A DNA stretch of 10,321 nucleotides. It comes from CAKUFA01 sp963656345. Lineage in GTDB: Bacteria > Bacillota > Clostridia > Christensenellales > Aristaeellaceae. The stretch spans positions 1 to 10,321 of the forward strand of contig CAVKHY010000083.1 of NCBI GenBank assembly GCA_963656345.1, read 5' to 3'. Below are positions 1 through 5,544 of this stretch, in pieces (the stretch's first letter is position 1; every line of letters starts with the position of its first letter). A model generated the notes under the pieces. That model ran no database searches. It had not been told where the DNA came from and worked only from the letters and a program-made list of their open reading frames with translations. The position numbers were made by a program, and so were the translations under genes.

Positions 1-10
1 AGCTGCTTTT

Positions 11-61
11 CGGGGGTGGGTACGGGAGGGGGGCTTTGGGCACAAAAGCCGCCCCTCCCGC
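11..61. repeat. Dispersed palindromic repeat, copy 1 (terminator-like hairpin)
   Basis: A long G/C-rich hairpin spans 23-60. The left arm CGGGAGGGGGGCTTTG pairs with the right arm CAAAAGCCGCCCCTCCCG, with small bulges. It is preceded by TTTTCGGGGGTGGG. The same block occurs inverted at 3373-3420, including the flanking TTTTCGGGTGGG, so this is a dispersed element and not just a lone stem-loop. It probably terminates a gene left of the window, but neither side carries a clean U-run. The repeat identity is seen in the sequence; the terminator role is inferred. Confidence 0.7.
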
Positions 62-109
62 AATTCCCGCAACCTAACGACCAAGCTGACAAAAAATTAT
101 CGAAAACGG

Positions 110-138
110 TAGCCAAATAAAAACCTTTGTGGTATAAT
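110..138 (+). promoter_or_regulatory. Sigma-A promoter of the flavoprotein gene
   Basis: A perfect -10 box TATAAT lies at 133-138 and carries an extended -10 TG (130-131). A weak -35 TAGCCA (110-115, 4 of 6 consensus matches) sits 17 bp upstream. Transcription would begin near 145 and leave a ~50-nt leader before the ATG at 196. Confidence 0.7.
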
Positions 139-195
139 GTCGGCGCTGAAAAATCAGCATGGTTCTCATTCAATGACATTGAGGAGGTCAAGAAC

Positions 196-2073
196 ATGAA
201 AAAGCGTTTTCTGGCGCTGCTCCTGGCTGCCACGATGGTGCTGACCGCAGTTCCCGCTGCCTTTGCAGAGGGCGTTAGCGGCACCTTTGAGGGCACGGCC
301 AAGGGCTTTGGCGGCGACGTGACTGTTACCCTGACCCTGACCGACGGTGTGATCACCGACGCACAGGCTGCCGGCCCCGACGAAACCCAGGGCATCGGCT
401 CCAAGGCCATCGAAAGCCTGCCGGCTGAAATCGTAGCCAACAACAGCATTGCGGTGGACGGCGTGTCCGGCGCAACTTTCTCTTCCAACGCCGTGAAGGA
501 AGCTGCCGAGGCTGCCCTGGTGGCTGCCGGCGTGGACGCCGAGGCTTATAAGACCGCTGTGGCTGCCGAAAAGGCAGAGGATGCCACCTATGACGCTGAC
601 GTGGTGATCGTTGGCGCAGGCGGCGCAGGCATGGTAGCTGCCATCACCGCAGCCCAGGCCGGCAAGTCCGTGGTGCTGGTGGAAGGCCAGTCCGTGGTGG
701 GCGGCAACTCCGTCCGTGCAACCGGCGGCATGAATGCTGCCAAGACCCCTGCCCAGGATGAAAACACCTTCGGCGAAAGCGCCGGTGTGGAAAAGACCCT
801 GGCCAGCGCTGCTTCCACCTATGCGGACAACGCTGACATCACCGCCCTGGCAGCAACCGTTACCGCCCAGTGGGAAGCTTATCAGGCCAATCCCGAAGGC
901 TACTTCGACTCTGTGGAGCTGATGGAGCTGGACGCCATGGTGGGCGGCAAGGGCATCAACAACATCGACCTGGTGAAGACCCTGTGCGAAAACAGCGCAG
1001 ATTCCATTGAATGGCTGAAGACCCTGAACATCAACCTGACCAGCGTGGGTGCCTTCGGCGGCGCATCCGTGAAGCGTATCCATCGCCCGGTGGACGAAAA
1101 CGGCAAGACCCTGTCTGTAGGTGCTTACATGGTTCCCCTGCTGGAGCAGAATGTAAACACCTATGACAACATCACCCTGCTGACCAACACCCTGGCCAAC
1201 ACCATCCTGACCAAGGACGGCGCTGCTGTGGGCATCGTTGCCACCGGCAAGGACGAAGAAACCGTGACCGTGAACGCCAAGGCCGTGCTGCTGGCTACCG
1301 GCGGTTTCGGTGCCAACAGCGAAATGGTCGTTAAGTACAAGCCTGAACTGGCTGGCTTCATGACCACCAACGCCGCCGGCGCTCAGGGTCAGGGCATTGT
1401 AATGGCAGAAGCCATTGGTGCCGCTACCGTGGACATGGAGCAGATTCAGATCCATCCCACCGTGCAGTTTGACACCGCTGCCCTGATCACCGAAGGCCTC
1501 CGCGGCGACGGCGCCATCCTGGTGAACGCCGAGGGCAAGCGCTTCATCGACGAAGTGGGCACCCGTGACGTGGTATCCGCTGCCGAAGTGGCTCAGACCG
1601 GCTCCTACAGCTGGCTGGTGGTCGACCAGGCCATGGTGGACGCCTCCAACGTCATCCAGGGCTACATCAAGAAGGGCTACACCTTCACCGGCAACACCTA
1701 CGAAGAGCTGGCTGAGGCCATCGGCGTAGACGCTGCCACCTTCGCAGACACCATGAACACCTGGAACAGCTATGTGGAAGCCAAGAGCGACCCTGACTTC
1801 GGCCGCACCAGCTTCGCCAACCAGCTGAACACCGCTCCCTACTATGCCATCAAGGTATCCGCAGGCGTGCACCACACCATGGGCGGCCTGAAGATCAACA
1901 CCTCCGCTGAGGTGCTGGACACCAACGGCAATGTGATCCCCGGCCTGTTTGCGGCTGGCGAGGTCACCGGCGGCGTGCATGGTGCAAACCGTCTGGGCGG
2001 CAACGCCGTAACCGACATCGTGGTGTTCGGCCGCATTGCCGGCGCTTCCGCTGCGGAGTATGCAAGCAAGTAA
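196..2073 (+). CDS. Secreted FMN- and FAD-binding fumarate-reductase-like flavoprotein
   Basis: The protein has 625 residues. The ATG at 196 is chosen because GAGGAGG (181-187) lies just upstream and a signal peptide begins there: MKKR, a hydrophobic run, then AFA before E25. There is no lipobox cysteine. Residues ~28-112 are an FMN_bind domain ending in SGAT, where T94 is the expected ApbE-type covalent flavinylation site. An FAD-binding domain follows, with GAGGAG at 140-145 and GGNS/ATGG motifs. H420, T432, E433, R457, H559 and R599 match in order and spacing the substrate residues I recall for Shewanella Fcc3 fumarate reductase (H365, T377, E378, R402, H504, R544). That favours fumarate or a similar C4 acid over urocanate, whose reductase has Tyr at the first site. 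There is no CxxCH haem motif, so electrons presumably arrive through the FMN from a membrane donor. It appears monocistronic; no apbE or electron-transfer partner is nearby. Family is certain, substrate is inferred. Confidence 0.93.
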   Translation: MKKRFLALLLAATMVLTAVPAAFAEGVSGTFEGTAKGFGGDVTVTLTLTDGVITDAQAAGPDETQGIGSKAIESLPAEIVANNSIAVDGVSGATFSSNAVKEAAEAALVAAGVDAEAYKTAVAAEKAEDATYDADVVIVGAGGAGMVAAITAAQAGKSVVLVEGQSVVGGNSVRATGGMNAAKTPAQDENTFGESAGVEKTLASAASTYADNADITALAATVTAQWEAYQANPEGYFDSVELMELDAMVGGKGINNIDLVKTLCENSADSIEWLKTLNINLTSVGAFGGASVKRIHRPVDENGKTLSVGAYMVPLLEQNVNTYDNITLLTNTLANTILTKDGAAVGIVATGKDEETVTVNAKAVLLATGGFGANSEMVVKYKPELAGFMTTNAAGAQGQGIVMAEAIGAATVDMEQIQIHPTVQFDTAALITEGLRGDGAILVNAEGKRFIDEVGTRDVVSAAEVAQTGSYSWLVVDQAMVDASNVIQGYIKKGYTFTGNTYEELAEAIGVDAATFADTMNTWNSYVEAKSDPDFGRTSFANQLNTAPYYAIKVSAGVHHTMGGLKINTSAEVLDTNGNVIPGLFAAGEVTGGVHGANRLGGNAVTDIVVFGRIAGASAAEYASK

Positions 2074-2081
2074 GTCATGGG

Positions 2082-2278
2082 TTTTTGCGAGAGGGGCGCA
2101 ACCGCTTTGATAAAGCGGTTATCTCCCCTCTCGCCCTCTCCCCTCTTCCCGAAACTTTGATTTGGGATGAGGGGTTTTCTTTTTTTTTGCGAGAGGGTGG
2201 CAACCGCTTTAGACAAAGGGGTTATCCCCCCTCTCGCACTCTCCCCCTTTCCCGAAACTTTTCATTTGGGATGAGGGG
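2082..2278. repeat. Tandem pair of ~100-bp hairpin repeats
   Basis: Two diverged copies lie head to tail with a 102-bp period: 2082-2178 and 2184-2278. Each reads TTTTTGCGAGAGG, a hairpin, a CTCTCCCCCTTTCCCGAAAC-like segment, then ATTTGGGATGAGGGG. In copy 1 the outer arms GCGAGAGGGG (2087-2096) and CCCCTCTCGC (2125-2134) pair perfectly and enclose the perfect inner hairpin AACCGCTTT-GAT-AAAGCGGTT (2100-2120). Copy 2 keeps the outer stem and most of the inner one. A T-rich tract (2175-2188) follows copy 1, so the block may terminate the flavoprotein transcript. Confidence 0.8.
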
Positions 2279-2284
2279 AATTTT

Positions 2285-2439
2285 TGCGGGGGCATGCCCC
2301 CGGACCCCCTTTGCAGCCCCTTCGGATGAAGGGGTTCTTTTATGTAAGTATAAATGATTTTAACTTGCATGATTCATATACTTTCAAAAGAATGCACCCG
2401 AAGGGGTGCAGGGGGCGACCGGAAAGCCCCCTGCGAAAC
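2285..2439 (+). repeat. Dispersed structured repeat, copy 1 (diverged)
   Basis: This follows the same order of parts as the copies at 5011-5197 and 5243-5414. It has a first GC hairpin (GGGGGCATGCCCCC, 2287-2300) followed by GGACCCCCTT. A middle AU-rich hairpin pairs ATGTAAGT (2342-2349) with ACTTGCAT (2363-2370). A final CCCGAAGGGG leads into the hairpin GCAGGGGGC/GCCCCCTGC (2408-2434). The first and middle parts are diverged in sequence; the last ~40 bp are nearly identical to the copy ending at 5197. Confidence 0.65.
2317..2340 (+). terminator. Probable intrinsic terminator downstream of the flavoprotein gene
   Basis: CCCCTTC (2317-2323) pairs with GAAGGGG (2328-2334) across a GGAT loop, and TTCTTTT follows at once. 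It lies inside the dispersed repeat, so it may be part of that element and not a dedicated terminator. Confidence 0.5.
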
Positions 2440-2470
2440 CTTTACATGATAGGGCAACCTGCATCTGAAG

Positions 2471-2524
2471 AACGTACCCGAAGGGGTCAAGGGGCAAAAG
2501 GGGCGCCCCTTCTAAGCCCCCTGC
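2471..2524 (+). repeat. Dispersed structured repeat, partial copy 2 (3' module only)
   Basis: ACCCGAAGGGG (2477-2486) is followed by a nested hairpin. GGGGC (2491-2495) pairs with GCCCC (2516-2520) and encloses the palindrome AAGGGGCGCCCCTT (2499-2512). This resembles the last module of the copies at 2397-2439 and 5142-5197, with an altered loop. The remaining 2525-2632 up to recO shows nothing beyond the recO ribosome binding site. Confidence 0.55.
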
Positions 2525-2632
2525 GTCATGCGCCAGCATCATTACATCTTTTCATCCTCCTTGGCAGGAACGAACCCTTCATCGGTCGAAATGAATCCTC
2601 ATCATCCATATGAAAAAAGGAGGGGGCATTTC

Positions 2633-3358
2633 ATGATTCAAACCGAGCAGACCGCCATTGTGCTGCGGTACGCCAATTATCGGGAAAACGACCGGATGCT
2701 GACCCTCCTGAGCCCCACCCGGGGGAAGATCGAAGCGGTAGCTCGAGGGTGCCGTCGTCCCCGATCTCCCCTGCTGAACGCCAGTGATTTATTCGCCCTG
2801 GGGGATTACGAGCTATACAGCAAGGCCGGGCGGCAGAGCGTGGTGTCCGCCTCCCTGATTGAGACCTTTTATCCCCTGCGAGGGGACTACGATCGACTGA
2901 GCTGCGGGGTGTACCTGCTGAACCTGGCGGAGGCCGCCGCCCAGCCGGGGGTCGCTGATCAGGAGCTTTTCATGCTTTTGCTCCACACCCTGAGCCGCCT
3001 CACCTTCTCCACTCAGGAATGGAAGCCTCTGCTAGCAGGGTTCCTGCTGCACTACGCCGCCTGCGAGGGGTTCAAGCCCCGGCTGAACCACTGTGTCGCC
3101 TGCCAGAAGCCCCTGATGGCATCGGAGCAGGTGTACTTCGACGCCCTGGAAGGGGGGCTTGTGTGCCACGACTGTCATCAACGGGGGCAGGCGCCTGTGG
3201 CGGCGGAGCAGGCCCAATGGATGCGGCAGGCGCTGCAAAAGGGGGCATCCCAATGGATGAACACCCCGGATTGCTATGCGCCCTTCGCCCTGCTGCGGAA
3301 ATTCGTGGAGCAGCGGCTGGATCGCCGGCTGAAAAGCACGGCAACCTTGCCGGAGTGA
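2633..3358 (+). CDS. recO: DNA repair protein RecO
   Basis: The protein has 241 residues, normal for RecO. RecO acts in the RecFOR pathway: it anneals single strands and, with RecR, helps load RecA on SSB-coated DNA in the cytoplasm. The N-terminal OB-fold (residues ~1-80) carries the family signature: 'TAIVLRYANYRENDRMLTLL' followed by GKIEAVARG. The C-terminal helical domain contains a four-cysteine zinc site, C154-x2-C157 and C178-x2-C181, as in many Gram-positive RecO proteins. The ATG at 2633 is chosen because AAAGGAGGGGG (2616-2626) lies at proper spacing and the family's N-terminus starts there. The frame is open a further 35 codons upstream, but that part runs through repeat DNA and is not conserved-looking. 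It stands alone, without the usual era or glyS neighbours. Confidence 0.96.
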   Translation: MIQTEQTAIVLRYANYRENDRMLTLLSPTRGKIEAVARGCRRPRSPLLNASDLFALGDYELYSKAGRQSVVSASLIETFYPLRGDYDRLSCGVYLLNLAEAAAQPGVADQELFMLLLHTLSRLTFSTQEWKPLLAGFLLHYAACEGFKPRLNHCVACQKPLMASEQVYFDALEGGLVCHDCHQRGQAPVAAEQAQWMRQALQKGASQWMNTPDCYAPFALLRKFVEQRLDRRLKSTATLPE

Positions 3359-3372
3359 CGGGACGGGGATTT

Positions 3373-3420
3373 TGCGGGAGGCGGCTTTTGAGTCAAAAGC
3401 CCCTCCCGCACCCACCCGAA
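3373..3420. repeat. Dispersed palindromic repeat, copy 2; likely bidirectional terminator
   Basis: TGCGGGAGG (3373-3381) plus GGCTTTTG (3383-3390) pairs with CAAAAGCC (3394-3401) plus CCTCCCGCA (3402-3410) around an AGT loop, with one bulged C. Read on the minus strand, this and its flank (TTTTCGGGTGGG) match 11-61 of the window. It sits between the convergent recO and hipA-like genes, where one hairpin could end both transcripts. The rest of 3359-3470 shows nothing else. Confidence 0.72.
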
Positions 3421-3470
3421 AACCGGCTGGATCGAGATACAGCAGGGCAGATGATCAAAGGTTCATCCGT

Positions 3471-4592
3471 TCACACCCGGCGGTAGGTTTGCTCCAATGC
3501 TTCCGTCTTTTCCCTGATTTCCTCCGCAATGTCTTTGCAGGCCTTCTGCTTCATGCCTGCGCCCTTCCCCACGGCCAGAAGTTCCTGCATGCCGGGATCA
3601 CGTCCGTTGCCATCGACGGTGGTGGTATGCTCGCCGTAATAGGTGGTGCTCCAGGTCAGGTCATAGGCAGGGGAAGGATGCCAGCAATCACATGATGCAT
3701 CATAGCACCAGGTAAAGTTTTTCGCATGATCATCCCGATTGTGGGCAAACACATTGAAGCACATCCGGCGGTACATCTGCTCCAAATCCTGAGAATTGCT
3801 CCGGGACAGGATCTTTGTCAGCTTCATCAGCGTGTGATAATCCAATGACGGTGTGCGCCAGTCCACTTCAAGCAGCGCCGCTGCCGTCAGCATGTGATGC
3901 CGAACCATGCGTCCGTCCTGCTGTTCACGGTCAAAGCGACGGGCAGCAAAATAGCCTCCGCAATGCCGGGAGGGCATCAGCCGTGTTTCAGGCACAAGGA
4001 TGCCGCAGGCCGCCGCACAATCCATGTAGGCTTTCTCCATGATGCCTACATCCGCTTCATCCCCTGATGCAGGAAATTTGATGATCCATGTATCCGTCAT
4101 CACCTTAGGCCGGGCGCCGCCGCTGCTGCCGCCCAGGTGGAACATTTCGTCTAGATCCTGCACCTCTTCACGGTTCAGGATTTTCCGGCATTGATCTGCC
4201 ATCTCATCCAAATCGAAGGGGGATGCTGTCCCCTGCATCTCCCATGCAGGGCGATAGGTGAGCGCACCCATACCTGAATCCCCCACCATGGCCAGCCTTT
4301 CCAAGGGCGACACGGACTCCGGCGGAATACCCCTTGCTTGCAGCATTCGGTTGACCAGCAGGCGTCCCCATGCATCCGGCAAACTGTCTGCGAACACGCC
4401 CCACAAGCCCTGAAAATGCTGTGCGGAGCGTACAAACACCTGCTGCTTCCCCGGCAGGGAAAAGGGACTGATGGCAAAGCCTGTCTCCAGCCATGCATCC
4501 CCGTAGGCGAAGGCGGCACGATGATCCGCCGTTTCCGCCAGGGTACCTACGAGCTTTTCATCCAGGTACACATCCACCTTATGTTCTTTCAC
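3471..4592 (-). CDS. hipA: HipA-family serine/threonine kinase toxin
   Basis: The protein has 373 residues, shorter than E. coli HipA (440). HipA toxins phosphorylate aminoacyl-tRNA synthetases (GltX in E. coli, other synthetases in relatives) and halt translation. The N-terminal subdomain (KVDVYLDEKLVGTL, residues ~4-17) is fused in the same chain, unlike split HipS/HipT systems. A glycine/serine-rich P-loop GGSSGGARPK lies at 154-163; S156 or S157 could be the autophosphorylation site. The catalytic segment HNRDDHAKN places the base at D287 and the metal-binding Asn at N292, and the second metal Asp is D311 in PAYDL. All key kinase residues are present, so it is likely active. The GTG at 4592 is preferred over the TTG at 4607, because GAGGAGG (4600-4606) sits 7 nt before the GTG. 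That site is inside the antitoxin's final codons, so the two are probably translationally coupled. The target is not predictable. Confidence 0.92.
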   Translation of the reverse strand: MKEHKVDVYLDEKLVGTLAETADHRAAFAYGDAWLETGFAISPFSLPGKQQVFVRSAQHFQGLWGVFADSLPDAWGRLLVNRMLQARGIPPESVSPLERLAMVGDSGMGALTYRPAWEMQGTASPFDLDEMADQCRKILNREEVQDLDEMFHLGGSSGGARPKVMTDTWIIKFPASGDEADVGIMEKAYMDCAAACGILVPETRLMPSRHCGGYFAARRFDREQQDGRMVRHHMLTAAALLEVDWRTPSLDYHTLMKLTKILSRSNSQDLEQMYRRMCFNVFAHNRDDHAKNFTWCYDASCDCWHPSPAYDLTWSTTYYGEHTTTVDGNGRDPGMQELLAVGKGAGMKQKACKDIAEEIREKTEALEQTYRRV

Positions 4593-4854
4593 GGAGCACC
4601 TCCTCAATGCTGCCGTAGGTCACCTCGGCAAACAGATGGCGAAGCTCCTCCGTGCAGTCCAGCGCAGCGCACAGCTTGGTAAGCGACAGCAGGGAGATTT
4701 GTCCGCTGGTTTCAAAGCGTTTGATGCTGCCGTAGCTGACGTTGCTCTTCTCGCTGAGCTGAAGCTGCGAGAGCCCCCGGCGCTTGCGCAGGCGGACGAA
4801 ACGCTTGGCCAGGGCAAGGTCGATTTCCTCCGGCGTTTCCCAGGTAAAGTTCAT
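4579..4854 (-). CDS. hipB: HipB-like XRE-family antitoxin
   Basis: The protein has 91 residues and precedes the HipA-family toxin, overlapping its start by 14 nt. Residues ~14-67 form an XRE/Cro helix-turn-helix (LRKRRGLSQLQLSEKSNVSYGSIKRFE), with helix 3 around SYGSIKRFE. The C-terminal tail ending EEVLRERT likely contributes to toxin contact, by analogy with HipB. It should neutralise the kinase and, with it, repress the operon through the two palindromes upstream. TAGGAGGA (4859-4866) gives a good ribosome binding site for the ATG at 4854. The gene symbol is by family position; sequence similarity to E. coli HipB is limited to the helix-turn-helix. Confidence 0.88.
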   Translation of the reverse strand: MNFTWETPEEIDLALAKRFVRLRKRRGLSQLQLSEKSNVSYGSIKRFETSGQISLLSLTKLCAALDCTEELRHLFAEVTYGSIEEVLRERT

Positions 4855-4867
4855 TGCTTCCTCCTAC

Positions 4868-4883
4868 AGCTCATATATGAGCT
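4868..4883. promoter_or_regulatory. Operator palindrome O1 of the hipBA operon
   Basis: AGCTCATATATGAGCT is a perfect 16-bp palindrome just upstream of the antitoxin ribosome binding site. It shares the TCRTATATGA core with the site at 4910-4923, and their centres are 41 bp apart, about four helical turns. Binding by the XRE antitoxin is inferred. Confidence 0.65.
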
Positions 4884-4909
4884 ATAATTCATAATATAGC
4901 AGGAAAATA

Positions 4910-4923
4910 GATCGTATATGATC
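4910..4923. promoter_or_regulatory. Operator palindrome O2 of the hipBA operon
   Basis: GATCGTATATGATC is palindromic except for one base-pair position and shares its core with O1. It covers the predicted transcription start of the operon (~4924), where a bound repressor would block initiation. Confidence 0.6.
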
Positions 4924-4930
4924 CGCTATG

Positions 4931-4959
4931 ATGATACCATAGAAACCCTGTCTTTGCAA
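4931..4959 (-). promoter_or_regulatory. Sigma-A promoter of the hipBA operon
   Basis: On the minus strand TTGCAA (4954-4959) and TATCAT (4931-4936) are separated by exactly 17 bp. Both operators lie immediately downstream, as expected for an autoregulated toxin-antitoxin operon. A more distal AT-rich segment (TATATT near 4893-4898) is a weaker alternative. Confidence 0.65.
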
Positions 4960-5010
4960 TCGAAAGGAATCCTTCGGACACCCAGCTATTAGGGTTAGCC
5001 ATGATTTTCG

Positions 5011-5197
5011 GTTGTGTTTATTCCAAGGGGCTTAACGGGTCGAAGACCCTCGCCCCTTGGAACCCTTCGGGTGCACTCCTTATAAAGGTTGTGGGTATTG
5101 TAAGAGAAGGGATTTTTCCTTACACATGAAACCCACTTGCATCCGAAGGGGAGCGGCGAAGGGGTGCAGGGGGCGACCGCAAAGCCCCCTGCGAAAC
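5011..5197 (+). repeat. Dispersed structured repeat, full copy 3
   Basis: Three hairpins occur in order. H1 pairs TTCCAAGGGGC (5021-5031) with GCCCCTTGGAA (5052-5062). A conserved linker contains TGCACTCCTTATAAAGG and GTGGGTATTG. H2 is formed by GTAAGAGAA and TTTTTCCTTAC (~5099-5122) with one mismatch. Then CATCCGAAGGGG leads to H3, GCAGGGGGC/GCCCCCTGC (5166-5192) with loop GACCGCAAA. The frame open across this region from 5057 has no start signal and repeats itself out of phase, so I do not call a gene. Confidence 0.8.
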
Positions 5198-5242
5198 TAC
5201 TCAGTAAAGATGCAGGGATTCAACTTTCTTGTTCGAAATAAG

Positions 5243-5414
5243 GTCGTGTTTGTTCCAGAGGGCTTTCCGGTCGCCCTCTGGACTCCTTCAGGTGCACTCC
5301 TTATAAAGGTTGTGGGTATTGAAAGTAAATATTTTTACTTTCATAAGATGACTCCTTCATCCGAAGGGGCGGCGCCAAAGGGGTTTAAGGGGGCGATCGG
5401 AAAGCCCCCTTGAT
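5243..5414 (+). repeat. Dispersed structured repeat, full copy 4
   Basis: This is a direct repeat of 5011-5197. H1 is TTCCAGAGGGC (5253-5263) with GCCCTCTGGA (5273-5282). The linker TGCACTCCTTATAAAGG... is identical. H2 is GAAAGTAAA (5321-5329) with TTTACTTTC (5334-5342), and H3 is AAGGGGGC (5388-5395) with GCCCCCTT (5404-5411). All three stems differ from copy 3 by paired changes that keep base pairing. The rest of 5415-5505 shows nothing else. Confidence 0.8.
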
Positions 5415-5505
5415 CAGCATAACGAAGTCTATGCAAATGGACGCATTCCCTGCAACGTTCTACTTTTGATTATTCCAGATAGCAATGGTCAATCTCCTTT
5501 AAGCC

Positions 5506-5537
5506 AAAAATCCCCGGAGACTTTTCGTCTCCGGGGA
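5506..5537 (-). terminator. Intrinsic terminator of htpG
   Basis: On the minus strand, the perfect 11-bp stem TCCCCGGAGAC / GTCTCCGGGGA (5511-5521 with 5527-5537) closes a 5-nt loop and is followed by five U residues (5506-5510). It begins 8 bp after the htpG stop codon. Confidence 0.93.
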
Positions 5538-5544
5538 ACCTATT

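Noticed and set aside
166..1980. A 604-codon open frame antisense to the flavoprotein gene
   Set aside because: It mirrors a strongly codon-biased gene. The translation is rich in Gly, His and Val without a recognisable domain, and it has no ribosome binding site.
2082..2524. CRISPR array
   Set aside because: The repeats are long, diverged and self-complementary, the spacing is irregular, and there are no cas genes. This does not match a CRISPR layout.
2085..2613. Overlapping frames of 90 and 109 codons between the flavoprotein gene and recO
   Set aside because: They consist of translated hairpin repeats. They share phrases such as KGCRGRP with the frame at 5057-5413 only because the DNA repeat is the same, and they lack ribosome binding sites.
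5057..5413. A 118-codon open frame in the repeat region
   Set aside because: It runs across two copies of the same structured repeat in different phases, so the peptide is not conserved between copies. Stem covariation explains the sequence better.
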